NCBI RefSeq assembly: GCF_029407905.1
Contig: NC_073627.1
Span: 143,357,697 to 143,421,696 of the forward strand
Source: Bubalus kerabau
Lineage: Eukaryota; Chordata; Mammalia; Artiodactyla; Bovidae
Direction: 5' to 3'
DNA length: 64,000 nt
Shown here: piece by piece, positions 21,545 through 36,800 of the stretch
Layout: each line of letters opens with the position of its first letter
Position numbering within the stretch: the first letter of the stretch is position 1
Notes under the pieces: generated by a model
The model's database searches: none
What the model was told of the DNA's origin: nothing
Seen by the model: the letters and a program-made list of their open reading frames with translations, nothing else
Made by a program: the position numbers and the translations under genes

Positions 21545-23050
21545 GGACTCTCCTACTGCCGTCCTACTTGGGGTAGGAGAGGATGGCGGTGAAACGCAGA
21601 ATGGACTGGCCCCTCCTGGGCTCACTGACTGGTGAAGCAGGTGAACCCGAAGCAGAGCCTTCCGGGACTTGTGATGGTAAATGCCCGCCTTTGTTAGCAC
21701 AGAAGGTGGGAAGGAGGCTCTTCAACTTGGGAACGTATGGAAGGCTTTTGGAGGCGGTGACACTTAAGCAGTGTCTTTAAGAGCGACGGGAAGGGCATTG
21801 CAGTAAGCCAGTCAGACCTTCTCCAAGAGCAAAGGCACGGAGGAGAGACTCAGCGTGGGGTCTTCCGGGGGCCGACAATTCTTTCTTTATTCAGAAGCAC
21901 AAAATGTGAAAGGAGGGGCTTGTAAACCAACGGAAGGTTATCAGCCGCGGGGGAGTGATAAAGGAAGAGAAGCATAAGAAACAGAAAAAAGGCAGCATAG
22001 AGAGGTGATAAGAAAGACTGACTGGATTAAAAACCTGGCCCCTGCCACCTACTAATTGTGTGATCTTGGACAAGTTGTTTAAACTTTTTGTAACTCAATT
22101 TTCTCATCTGTAAAATGGGTTGAATAAAAGTACATAGTTTATTGTGATGAAGACTAAACCACTTAATATTTACAAAGCAATTAGAGTCTGGCATGTGGTG
22201 TCATGTGCTAGTTATATAAACAAAACATAAAGGAGAAGAGAATTGGAAGACTGTAGCCTCACACATGAGAATGATGGAATGAGAGGTCAACACAGTCAAT
22301 ATAACTGATATTGTTATAATAAATATAACTGAGTGGTCCTATTAAATGATGGGAAATGGTCATTGAGTTTCTCAGGAGGGACATGTAGCAGAGAGGTGAA
22401 TTTACATTCACAAATCCATTCCTTTTGCTCTTGGGCAGCCAGATTATATTCCAGTCTACTCAGTAGTTAGGTGAGAAGTATAGGCAGAAATGATGTATGC
22501 CACTTCAAGGTCTGGCTCCTAAAGTCTGTGAAATTATTGACACACTCTGTCTTGCCTTCTCTATTATCATAGTTATATACAGTTAAGTAGTTAGTAGAGA
22601 ATTCTGAATGTTGCATGGGACAGAGCGCTTCCTCTCTCCCGCAGTGGACTCTGGTGCTAAGCCACTGAGTTTGCGGGTTGTTTGTTACAGCAACTAAGAT
22701 TATTTATCCTGATTACTAAAGAGCAAAAGACTTGTTACAGTGTACTGTGCAGATAGAGTAGAGGCTGGGAAGATGGACTATTTTTTTTTTTTTTTGAGAT
22801 ACTTTTAACTAAGACGGGAAAGATTTAGAAAGGGATTATTGCAAGACTGAGAGAACATGTTTTTGTATTGGCTCTGGCTTCTGTGACACTCCTGAATTGA
22901 CCATTCTTTAGTATCCCAAGTAGCAGGGACTACCCCAAAACTCTGGTCTCTGCCCTGCTGTTTTAGGAAGAGTCCTCTGGGACTGTCTAGGTCTTCAGCT
23001 CCCCTACCTGGTCTTTCAGAAATCTTCTCCAGCACACACTGTTTTAAAAA
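21545..23050. other. SIGMAR1-GALT intergenic, left part, with MIR remnant
   Basis: No gene seen. A MIR remnant spans about 22020-22200 (GTGTGATCTTGGACAAGTT, CTCATCTGTAAAATGGG). A poly-T run lies at 22781-22795. The short open frame starting ATGGCGGTGAAACGCAG at 21583 leaves the CpG island on the plus strand but has no recognisable homology. Confidence 0.5.
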
Positions 23051-23057
23051 AAGAGAA

Positions 23058-23885
23058 AGGCTAATTATTAGAGATGCAAATCAAAACCACACTGAGGTAT
23101 GACCTCACACAGGTCAGAATGGCCATGATCAAATTGTCTATAAACAATAAATTCAGGACAGGATGTGGAGAAAGGGGAACCTTCCTATCCTATTGGTGGG
23201 ACTGTAAACTGGTACAGCCACTATGGAGAACAGTATGTAGGTTCCCTAAAAAATAAAAATAGAGCTACTATATGATCCAGCAATCCCACTCCTTGGCATA
23301 TATCCAGAGAAAATCATAATTCGAAAAGATGCTTGCTGACTTCTCTGGTGGCGTACTGGATAAGAATCTGCCTGCTAATGCAGGGGACACGGGTTCGACC
23401 TCTGGTGCAGGACGATTCTACATGTGGCAGAGCAACTAAGCCTGGGTGCCATAACTACTGAGCCCACCTGCTGCAACTACCGAAGCCTGAGAGCCTAGAG
23501 CCTATGCCCTGCAACAAGAGAAGCCACCACAAGGAGAAGCCCATGCACCACAACAAAGAGTATCCCCTGCTAACTTCAACTAGAGAAAGCCCACACAACA
23601 AAAAGCAGTGAAGACCCAACACAGCCAAAAATAAAAAAATAAAATTATATTAAAAAGAGAAAAGATGCAAGTACCCTAATGTTCATTGCAACACTCTTTA
23701 TAATAGCCAAGACATGGAATCAACCTAAATGTCCATTGACATGGATAAAGGAGATGTGGTACATATACACAATGTAATATTACTCAGCCATAAAAAAAGG
23801 ATGAAATAACAGCAACACAGATGGACCTAGAGATTATCATACTAAGTGAAGTAAGTCAGACAGAAACCAGTAACCAAAGCACATA
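23058..23885 (+). mobile_element. L1 LINE fragment split by a SINE insertion
   Basis: L1 ORF2/3'-end text (AATCAAAACCACACTGAGGT, GGACTGTAAACTGGTACAGC) runs to about 23330, is broken by a SINE, and resumes at about 23660 (CTTTATAATAGCCAAGACAT). Confidence 0.85.
23331..23659 (+). mobile_element. tRNA-derived SINE nested in L1
   Basis: Starts with CTGACTTCTCTGGTGGCG and ends GCCAAAAATAAAAAAATAAA. The L1 bases AAAAGATGC occur on both sides (about 23321 and 23661), a target-site duplication showing the SINE is younger than the L1. Confidence 0.8.
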
Positions 23886-23889
23886 TTGC

Positions 23890-24150
23890 TGGGACTTCCC
23901 TGGCAGTCCATTAGTTAAGACTTCATGCTTCCAATGCAGGGAACGCAGGTTGGATCTGTGGCCCTGGAGCTAAGATCCCACATGCTATGGCAAAAAAAAA
24001 AAAAAGGCTGAATATTTGGAAATTGCCTGGTAGTCCAGTGGTCTGTGCTTCCACTGCAGGGGGAATGGGTTTGATCCCTGGTCAGAGGATTAAGATCCCA
24101 TATGCCATGTGGTATGACCAAAAATAAATAAGTAAAATAAACAAATAGTT
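23890..24150 (+). mobile_element. Two adjacent short tRNA-derived SINEs
   Basis: The first copy is about 23890-24004 (GGGACTTCCCTGGCAGTCCA to an A-run). The second is about 24011-24150 (TTGCCTGGTAGTCCAGTGG to AAAATAAATAAGTAAAATAA). Both point the same way. Confidence 0.75.
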
Positions 24151-24562
24151 TTTTTAAAAAAGCACAAAACCCTTCCTGTTTTTCTTCATCCTGAACTCCC
24201 CTCTGGGCACACTGTTGTGGGGTCAGCTACAGTGGCTGCTGCAGTGGCAATATTTATTGTTAGCCGACAACATCCCCTTTCCACAAAAAGCAGATTTTTT
24301 ATCCCTTTCCCTCTGTATTTCATGGGCAGCCAATGGGATATATAAAGCTCTGGTTTCTCAGCTCCATGCCCTCTAGTGGTGGGCTTTAGATTTAAGTCTG
24401 AGGCCCCTGGGGCAGAGATAAGGTAAATGACCTAAGACCCAGTTTTTACATCTGAGCTCAGCAAAACACCTGGCTTGACCTGGCGTGGCTTGGGGGAAGG
24501 GGCCTTCCTGCTACTGCCCAGCTCCTAGCTCACTAGGTTTCTATCTTAAGGTTCACGGAGGG

Positions 24563-24682
24563 AGTTTCCTGGTGGCCCAGTGTTTAGGATTCTGGGCTCT
24601 CACTGCCATGACTCAGGTTCAATCCCTGGTTAGGGAACTGACCATCCTGTGCATGGTGTGCCAAAAAAAAAAAAAAAAAAGA
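24563..24682 (+). mobile_element. tRNA-derived SINE
   Basis: GAGTTTCCTGGTGGCCCAGT, GGTTCAATCCCTGGTTAGGG and an 18-base A-run tail. Confidence 0.8.
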
Positions 24683-24759
24683 AAGGAAGAAAGGCAAGCT
24701 CCCTGAAGTCTCAGAGACATTTCTAAGCATCAAGAAGAGCCTGTGAACTTGGGTCCACA

Positions 24760-25560
24760 TCTCAGTTTGGCCACTTATCCTCTGGATGACCTTGAGGTCT
24801 CTGTTCTCCACTGCGAAATGGGAAGGATGTTCAGGCAATATTTAGATGACTCTATAAAGTGCCAGGGGAGGAATTAATTTGAAGTTTATTCTAGTTTTAG
24901 CCAACTGGTTTGATCCAAGGAAAAGTTGGAGAAGGGACAGGATTGTGCAAAGGAAACACCCCTGACCTCACCCAGATGGTTGTTGGAGCTACTGATAGTC
25001 CTATCCTCCCCACAATTTCAGATTTCTTATAGCCTTCTTACCCTGACCACTTCCTGTGCTTTGTGTGTGTCTGTATATATGACACACAGAGAGAATATGG
25101 TTAGTTAGCCCCCTTTCCCCAAACCTGTTTCTGCTGCCTGGTGGGGCTAGCATATGGTTACAGTGAGGTACCCACTCCTTCAAGTAGTTGCTGAAGCCAG
25201 GGTTTAGGTGAAGCAGCTCAAACCCCACAGCCCCGTATCCCATCCCCTTGCTTTTCCTCCACCAGAGTCACTGAACAGGTAAGTGAGGTGATTGTGGATC
25301 CAGGGTTATACCCTTACCTATCCTAGAATGTAAGCTCTGGGAGGGCTGAGACTATGACTTGTGCACACAGGGACATCCTTTTGCGCCACATGGAGCTTAG
25401 GTTCCTGGCACGCGGTAGATGCTCAGTAGGTAAATATTTGCTGAATGAATGACCAAATGACTTAATGCAGCAAAGAAGTCTTTTGAGCATCCCGGAGCTG
25501 AGGGATCTGTAGTAAGCAGTTTCACAGAGGCTGTTTCAGGGTAGTTAGTGGCTTTGGCCC
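24760..25560. other. Upstream flank of GALT
   Basis: MIR-like traces near 24760-24860 and 25400-25450 (AATATTTGCTGAATGAATGA). Otherwise unique sequence with no recognised exon. Confidence 0.4.
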
Positions 25561-25818
25561 TAGAGTGGGATCGTCCAAGTCGCCCCCTGTAGGGGTAGTC
25601 AGTTCTGAGCCCCGCCCCCAGGTGGTAGGGCGGACCCTCGGGCTGTCACGTGCTGGCGGCTGTCCAATCATCGAGGCCGGGGCGGGGCCAGACAGAAGCG
25701 GCGATGGGGGCGAAGTGAGCAGGCTCAAAGTTCCAGACGATACCTACCCCGCGGTGGCCTCCAGTCGCGCCGGGGAACGTGTGCTGAGCAGCGCCAGCAG
25801 GCGTTAGAGGCGGACGCC
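25560..25818 (+). promoter_or_regulatory. GALT: GALT promoter/5' region: E-box, CCAAT box, CpG island
   Basis: CpG-rich DNA carrying a palindromic CACGTG E-box (25647-25652, in context GTCACGTGC) and a CCAAT box (25664-25668) about 150-170 bp before the GALT start. A minimal upstream frame (ATG GGG GCG AAG TGA, 25704-25718) would be in the 5' UTR if transcription begins before it. No TATA box. Confidence 0.6.
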
Positions 25819-29016
<3,198 letters not shown>

Positions 29017-29081
29017 CCACGCTGACCACAGGGCCTTCTGCCTGAGGAACCAGGGCTTAGAATTTGGGCAGATGTGGGATC

Positions 29082-29087
29082 AATAAA
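29082..29087 (+). terminator. GALT: GALT poly(A) signal
   Basis: AATAAA 66 bp after the stop codon, giving a very short 3' UTR ending near 29100. Confidence 0.85.
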
Positions 29088-29212
29088 ACTATGCTTCTCA
29101 AACTTTAATCACATATTCTAATGCCAGAGGAGTGTGAACTCTGATCCCCGGGGGTCTGGGGTTAAAGGCTGAAGGCATAGCTCCAGCCACAACCTTCTTT
29201 GTCAACTTTTTT

Positions 29213-29375
29213 GCTTACTCAGTCACTCAGTTGTGTCTGACTCTTTGCGACCCTTTGGACTGTAACCCGCCAAGTTCCTCTGTCCATGGAATTTTCCAGG
29301 CAGGAATACTGGAGTGAGTTGCCATTTCCTTCTCCAAGTGGGACTTCCCAACCCAGGGATTGAACCTGTGACTCC
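29213..29375 (-). mobile_element. Bov-tA SINE (reverse)
   Basis: CTCAGTTGTGTCTGACTCTT, CCATGGAATTTTCCAGGCAG, then the reverse tRNA part (CCCAGGGATTGAACCTGTGA). Between GALT and IL11RA. Confidence 0.85.
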
Positions 29376-29379
29376 AAGA

Positions 29380-30560
29380 GATGTGCAAAAATTTAAGAGT
29401 GCGGCCTCCCCACCTCTCCACCCCAAATCTCTGAACAAAATTAATACTCCATGTCATGTGTGGCTTATAGAGTCTTTTACTCCTAGGGTAACAAAAGCAG
29501 CCCAGTTTAAAATTGTTTTAGAATCCTTTGTTCTTATTTTTGGCTGAGGCTTTGGGAAAACCAGAGCCTCCCTTGCACCATCCCTAGGGTGTCAACTCAC
29601 CAAGCCTGGGACTGAGGGTTTGGTGGGCATCAGGCGAGGAGGATCCTAGTCCCAGTGGTCAGTGGCCAGGCCCTGGGCCGCTGGCCAGAACCCTGGCTTT
29701 GTGAGTGGCTGCACCTTGGCTCTGCTCCAACCCACAGGGGCTGAATGGGCGGGCAGGGAACGTGTACGTGGCTTTTTGTCCTTGGCCTTTCCAGACTCCC
29801 ACATGCAGCATGTATGCATAGTGTCTGAACACCTCTGTTGCCCCTGTGCCCCAGTCATTGCAGAGGACAGAAGATAGCCCTGGCAGGGAGGGGCTGCCAG
29901 AGTTAGGAGCCCTGAGGCCTGGAAGGAGGGTATGGTTTGCAGAGTGACCCTGGGTCCAGCCACACTTCTCTGGATCTGTTTCCCTGGCAAGACTGTAACT
30001 GCGGGAATAACAAGTCATACAACCCAGGAGATGTGATGCACTTAGGGTCCTCCAAACATTTAGGTGAAGTCAGGAGCTTGTGAGTGATGCAGGAATGGCC
30101 AGAACACTTTTTGTTTCCTTTCTTTCCAAGGGAATCGAGACTGTGGTGGGGGGAATCACATCAGGCAGAACCGTAATACCCTGACCCAGGATAACCTTTG
30201 CTGCCTTCCAGCCCGGGGTCCTGTCTTCCTAAGAGACCCTGGAGGGGAAGGGTCAACTTGGAGTGTTGCCCTGTTTTGAAGACGCTCAGACAAACGTGGC
30301 ACACATTTTCCTTGAGCCCCCATTGACTGGGGAATGGAACCCTAGATGGGCGGCTAGTTTCTTAAGACATACATTCCTACTACCTTTGAATGGCCTGCAT
30401 TTTGGAGTCATCCGGGGAGTTTTAAACAGTACTGATTTAATTGGAGTGTGGCTTGGCGGTTATAAAACCACGATGTCTAGTGACGTTTGAGACCCACCGC
30501 CTTAACAGCAGTCCACCTCCTTGTCTTATCTGGAGTCAGGGGCACCTTCAGCTTCCCCGG
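29380..30560. other. GALT-IL11RA intergenic sequence
   Basis: No coding exon recognised. 30290-30480 has MER5-like wording (CATCCGGGGAGTTTTAAACAGTACTG) suggesting an old hAT remnant. The rest looks unique. Confidence 0.4.
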
Positions 30561-30589
30561 TCACCTGCCCAGTAGCTCCTAAGCCACAA

Positions 30590-30962
30590 AACCTGAGGCT
30601 TTGTTTGCCGACAGCTGGGAGGGGGAGGGGCCTGGGAGCTTCGGATCCCGCGGTCCCAGGAGGAGGGGCTTTCGGGGCCCGGACCCAGGAACCCAGCTCC
30701 ACGCTCTGTCCCCCGGCGGCAGCCTCCTCAGTCCCGGACGGGACAGGAAGTGTCCGGCCGAGGTGGGGGTGGAGGTGATTGGCAGTTGGAGGCTCCAATG
30801 GGCCGAGACCCCCCCTATTTCACCCTGCTCCTTCCATTGGCGCCTGGGCGGAGCCGCCCCCACGGCGGGGCCCCAGGGCGGGAGGGAGTCGAGGCCGGGG
30901 CAGAGGGCGAGGGTGAGGGCGAGGGCGAGGGCGGAGGGCGCTGGCGGCGGCGGCCGCGGAAG
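30590..30962 (+). promoter_or_regulatory. IL11RA: IL11RA CpG-island promoter and non-coding first exon
   Basis: CpG-dense region ending in a strong donor (GCGGAAG|GTGAGG, exon end at 30962). It precedes the ATG exon by 2.9 kb, as expected for the non-coding first exon of IL11RA. A (GGGCGA)n-like hexanucleotide stretch at about 30905-30942 lies in this exon or its promoter. ETS-like GGACAGGAAGTGTCCGG at about 30742. First-exon start is not determinable. Confidence 0.55.
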
Positions 30963-31049
30963 GTGAGGCCTGATGGGACCGCGGGTGAACTGGCGGGAGC
31001 CTCGCCAGGAGAGGGCGGGGCAGGGGGGTGTGGGATTGAGCGACTGACG

Positions 31050-31480
31050 GACTGTCAGTGTGCGTGTGTGTGTGTGTGTGTGTGTTTGTGTGTGTGTGCG
31101 CGCGCGCGCCTGTGAGACTGCCAAAGCTGTGTGTGACGATGTCAGTGTGCGAGACTTCACAACAGTGTCGCTTGGTGCAACTGTCAGCTAGTATGCCTGC
31201 GGGTGTCGCTGTGCTTGTGGCTGAGTGTGCATGTGGCTGTGCGGGTGTGCGATTCCGTGTGCGTGTGTCTGTCAGTGTGCAGTGTGGGGGCAGAGATTGG
31301 GTCAAGCGTTTGTGCGGGTGAGACGGCCCGTGAGCACAGCGGGGCAACTGTGTTTTGGGAAGGTCTCTGCAGGATCTGAGATCGTGTCTGCCAGCGTGAG
31401 AGCGCGTGTCTGGGTTTATGTGTGCTCAGGTGTGACTTCAGCCGTGGCAGAGTAAGAATGGGACTTGCACTCCACGTGTA
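31050..31480. repeat. TG-rich tract in IL11RA intron 1
   Basis: Begins with a near-pure (TG)n and (CG)4 run at 31057-31110, then about 370 bp of degenerate TGTGTGC/GTGTCTG units. Translations such as HTHTHTHT are by-products. A second TG-rich stretch is at 31865-32010 and a pure (TG)n at about 33653-33675. Confidence 0.85.
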
Positions 31481-32449
31481 TCCTGTGTCCTGACTGTTAG
31501 ACCGGGGAGGGGTGGAGCTGGGTTTGCATCTTGGGGACCCACTTCTGTAGGTAGCTGATGACACTGACCTTTCTACTCAGTGGCCTGCGTGGAAGGACCC
31601 ATCCCAACACACTTGGCTTCCCCTTCTTTCAGTGCTCCTGTCACTGGCCCTTTGATCCTTATTCTCTGTTTCACTGCCTGACTCAGTTTTCTATGTCTTT
31701 TTCTCTCCCTATTACTTTCTTCCTAGAGCTCACACTCTGTGTCTCTTCACAGTTTCGTCTCTCTAGGGATCTCTGCTAAGAGCCCCTTGGAAGAAGAAGC
31801 TTAAACCATGATGAGGAGTTGCTCACAGGGAGTGCTGTAACCCCCATCCCAGGGGCGGAGTGCTAAGTGTATGTGTGACTGTGCAAGGAAGACTTCGATG
31901 TCTGTGCCTTTGTGTGTGTCTGGGTATGTGTAAATGTACATGTCTCAGTGTATCGGTGTAACTGTGAGTGGCTGTACCTAAGAGTGTGTGTCGGAGGATA
32001 AGTGTGGGTCTTGTGAGTCTGGCACCAGGGACCAAAGGCATTTCCTGGTGCTGGGGCCTGAAGAGGAGAGCGGGGAGGTGGAGGGAGGTGAGAAATGGCT
32101 GGAACATCCAGGGGAGGAGGAAGCTGGACTCTTTGGCTTTTCTTTATATCCCTCAACATGGGGCCTCTCTTCCCCTTAAAACACAGCCAGCTGTACCCTA
32201 AGGAAATATTTGCTGGGAAGTTAATATGAAAAGAGGGGAAGCACAAGTGTGTGTCTGCTTCTTCATTTGAGTGTGTCCACGTGTGTTCAGGGGAGTGTCT
32301 TTGTTGATGGTGCCTAGGGAAGCCCCCTTGAGTGTGCCTGTGTTTGGCTGTGTGAGAACACAGGGAACCTCTCACTGACAGAGACAGAGCAGCCCTCCTT
32401 TCTCTCTGGCTGTGCCTGCCTGTGCCTGTGGCTTCCTTTCCAGACTTGG

Positions 32450-32690
32450 GGGAGGCCTCTTCCCTTCCCAGGGCCTTGGGTGAGAGGGGGTGGGAGGGGA
32501 GGCGAGAGGAGGGGGAGGGGGCCTGGCTAGGGGCCGCGGAGCTGCGGGGGCGCAGAGGGGCGGGGGCAGGGAAGGGGAAGGAGGGGACGATTCTGGGGTC
32601 GCAGAACTGAGTGGAGCTGAGACGGTACTGTAGCTGGTGGGAGGAAGTCCTGGAGGCCATGGACGGTCAGCCACTGGGATCACCGAGGTA
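32450..32690 (+). promoter_or_regulatory. IL11RA: GC-rich block with possible alternative IL11RA first exon
   Basis: G-rich DNA (GGGAGGGGAGGCGAGAGGAG and neighbours) followed by a donor-like CACCGAG|GTAGGG at about 32689. IL11RA is known to use alternative non-coding first exons; assigning one here is inference. Confidence 0.3.
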
Positions 32691-33863
32691 GGGCAGGGCT
32701 GAGCAGGGTAAATGTGGCTGGGGGGCTGGGGTAAGCCACTGGACGCACTCGGACAGACACACAGACCCATAGAGGTCCCTGCTCAGTTCTGTGGGTGGGG
32801 GGATTTGGGCTCTCCCTCTTTCAGAGCCCTTGCCTGGGGCCCTTTCCCCATCTGCCCCTTCTCCTGCCCCAGTTCCCACCTCCCCACTGCCTTTCTCCTC
32901 CTGTTTTCTCCCAGCCTGAATCCCTCTCTTGTAGCACCCCAATCCCCCACTCATACACAGTTGGTTATGTTTTCAGCCTTTGTGAGATCCTGCTGCCCTA
33001 GCCCAGCCCCCACCGCCTCCTGGTCCTCATCTCTGGGCATCTCTGGTCCCGTGGCCCCCACCCAGCCTCCTGTTCCCCTGGGCTCCTAGCTCCTCTCAGC
33101 CTCCTCTCCCCTCCCGCCACCCTGTCTCCATCTGCTGGCTCCTCGCCCGCCCCAGCCTCTGGCAGCAGCTCGGGCATCTGGATCTGCTTAACTCTGCAGC
33201 CTCAGCCTGCACCCTAGCCCTGTCCAGCCTCCCAGGCTTGAGACCAACAAGATTCCAGAGTCAGGCTCACAGGAGCGGCCCAAATAGCCAGAGCAAGGGG
33301 CCAGGCTTGGCAGCCAGCGCAGGACTAGGCCTCATGGCAGGGGAGCAGGGTGGGCTCAGACCCACCCTTGACAGTCCCCGCCCCAGGGTGACAAGGGTGG
33401 CCATAGGTCAGTCAGAGGCAGCGGCTGTCCCTGGGCCAGTTGGGGATGGACACGAAATTCCCAACAGCTGGACCGGAGGAGTTAATGGGAGTGATGGAGC
33501 CTGAGCCAGTGCTTGGTGCCAGGGGTGGGCGCCAAGGGTGGTGTGGGGGGTGGTGGGGGGGTGGCGGTGCTGGCAGAGGCTGTTGCCTCCGGCTTTTGTT
33601 CTGGGCCCTAAGCCCATGGCTGAGAAGGAGGGTGTGATGGTGTGTGATGGGATGTGTGTGTGTGTGTGTGTGTGTACTCACACACAGCACTAGGTGTATG
33701 GTGGAAAGGGGACCTTACATCGGATCCTCCATTGATGTCTGATAGCCTTACCCCACATGGATCCTCTTCCTCCTAGAAAGCCCCAGTTTGGAAGAGGAGG
33801 AGGCAGGCTTTAGCCTCCCATCTTGGGCATGTGGTATCGCTGACCTTGCTTTTTTCCCCGCAG

Positions 33864-36800
33864 ATGAGCAGTAGCTGCTCAGGGCTGAGCAGGGTCCTGG
33901 TGGCCGTGGCTGCAGCCCTGGTGTCTGCCTCCTCTCCCTGCCCCCAGGCCTGGGGCCCCCCAGGTGAGAAGAATCCTGCTCTATGACCCCCAACTCTGAT
34001 TTGTGATGCCACCAGCACTGTGGCCCCTTCTCAGGCCTGCCCTGTGACCCTCCCAACCACTGACATCCAACCTGGCAACATTCTCTCTCCACCCTGCCCT
34101 TTGAGCTCTGTCTCCAGACTATAACATGATGCTTTGACCCTATGACCCCACGCGGGTCTTAAAAGTCCACCCCTTATCCTGTCACTCTCACAAAGTGAGG
34201 GGTGGGATGGGAGAGAGGGAAAGGAAGAGCCTCTGCTCAGAAGTGCCTTCCACAGGGGTCCAGTATGGGCAGCTTGGCAGGGCCCTGACGCTGTGTTGCC
34301 CTGGAGTGACTGCTGGGTAAGTGCTCCACTGGCCTGTTGGGTTGATGGAACCCTCTCATGACGCTTTCTTGACCTTGCCCAGTCCTCAGACCCCTCCCAT
34401 CCTTGCCCGTTGTATCTGTAACCTTCATCTCTCTGTCCTAACCCTCAAACCATCCTTATTCAACTGAACCTTCAACCTACATATACTGAGCACCTGCTAA
34501 TTGCCTGGTCTCTTCTAGCTAGACCTGGGATACGGCAGTACACAAGCCAGGCAAGATGCCAGGTAGTAATACCTGCAGGGCAGAAAATCAAAAGGGAGTG
34601 ATGTGGAAGAGGAGAACTGAATGATCACTTTTTATTGGTCATCAGGGAAGGCCTCTCTGAGGAGGTGATATATATATATTTTATTTGGTTGCACTGGGTC
34701 TTAGTTGTGGCATGTGGGGTCTAATTCCCTGATGAGGGATCAAACCTGGGGCCCCCTGGGCCCCCTGCATTGGGAATGTGGAGTCTTAGACACTGGACCA
34801 CTAGGGGAATCCATGAGGAGGTGATATTGAAGCTGATTTCTGAAAGTGAAGTGAAAGTGAAGCCGCTCAGTCGTGTCCGACTCTTTGCGACCCCATAGAC
34901 TGTAGCCTACCAGGCTCCTCTGTCCATGGGATTTTCCAGGCAATAGTACTGGAGTGGATTGCCATTACCTTCTCCAGGGGATCTTCCCAACCCAGGGCTC
35001 GAACCCGGGTCTCCTGCGTTGTAGACAGACGCTTTACCGTCAGAGCCACCAGGGAAGTCAAGGTTATGGTATAAGCAAGCATTCCTGACAGAGAGAACAG
35101 CTAGTGCAAAGCCCTGAAGTGGGAGTGAGTTCCATACTTTAAAAAAAAAAATCACAGTTTTAAACTTTATTTATTTTTGGCCATGCCCTGGCTTGCAGAA
35201 TCCTAGTTTCCCGACCAGGGATCAAACCTGGGCCCTCAGCAATGGAAGCACAGAATCCTAACCACTGGACCACTAGGGAATTCCTGAGCTCCACAGTCTT
35301 GAACTGAAAGAAGCATAACCTAACTGAAGTGCAGTGGTGGAAGGGGAGAGAGGGAGGTGATGAAGAAAAAAAGTAAGGTGAGGGCTAGATCACCAGGGGC
35401 TCTGTATGCCAGCAAACGGAGTTTGAATTTTACCACAAGCACACCAAGAAGCCAGGGGAGAGCTATGGCATGGTCTGACACATACTTTGACTCTTCCTTC
35501 CATCTATCATCATCTCTTCTCACCCTCAGGGCCCTGGTGTCCTGGTTTCGGGACGGGGAGACAAGGCTGCTCCAGGGACCTGCCTCTGGGCTAGGGCCCG
35601 AACTGGTCCTGGCCCGGGCAGAAAGCACTGACGAGGGCACCTATACCTGCCGGACCCTGGACGGCGCACTTAGGGGCATGGTGACCCTGCGGCTAGGCTG
35701 TGAGTTGGGGAGGAGTGTTGTGGGGGGGTGATGAGAAGTGGGGCTCCTGAGGGACTGCAGGCCCAGAGGAAGCCCTCTGGGATGGGGAAGGCCTGGGGGC
35801 TTCTCACTCTCCAGCTGCGCCCTCTGCCTCTAGACCCCCCGGCCCGCCCCGTTGTTTCCTGCCGGGCTGCCGACTATGAGAACTTCTCCTGCACTTGGAG
35901 TCCCAGCCAGGTTAGCGGTTTACCCACCCGCTACCTCACCTCCTACAGGTGTGTCCAGCATCGGCTGTGTATGCCTATATATTTGGGTGTATAGCAAAAT
36001 GTGGGTGTGGGAGTAGGTGGGGAGGTATTGAAGGTGGCCTGAGAGAGAGGGAGGACCCTCCTTTCCTTCCTGACCTCAGATGACCTCTTCCCTGCCAGGA
36101 AGAAGACTGTGCCGGGAGCTGATGGCCAAAGGTAGGACGTGAGGGGGAAGCTGGGGGCTCCAGCTGGATCCCACAGTGAACATTTCCAGAGTCCAAGACC
36201 ACATCCTTCCTCCTAGGATAAGTCCATCCACAGGGCCCTGGCCATGCTTACAGGACCCCCCTGGGGCGGCCCGCTGTATAGTCCATGGGGCAGAGTTCTG
36301 GAGCCAGTATCGGATCAATGTGACTGAAGTGAACCCCCTGGGGGCCAGCACCCGCCTGCTGGATGTGAGCTTGCAGAGCATCTGTGAGTACCCAGTCCTA
36401 GAGGTCTCCCCAGATCCCTACCACAGAGACCCCAGACTGGACCCCAGAGTATAGATAGCCCCGTAATTCATAACCCTCCTCCTGCTGAGCTCCCACACAG
36501 TTCCCTCCCAACACAGGTCTATTTCAGCACACAGATGGCCCCCAGGGAGACTTCAGCAGAATCCAAAGAGATCAGAACCCTAGGAGGCAGGGTTCCTTCA
36601 GCTTCTAGAGGTTACTGCCACCACCCCTTTCCCTTTCAAGTCCTTCCTGGCTGCCCAACCCCAGTGCTGCCTCTCTGCTTCCAGGCCCGGTGCTGAATGC
36701 AGCTCCATCTCACATCTTCCCTGCCCAGTGGAAACCCCTCACTGGCTTTCTCTTGACTTGTGTGTGGGAGGGGATCACGAAGGCTCTGGCTGGAATTTGG

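Noticed and set aside
30579..31347. Minus-strand frames of 175-193 codons rich in HTHTHT and RPRP
   Set aside because: Translations of the CpG island and (TG)n tract antisense to IL11RA exon 1 and intron 1; low complexity only.
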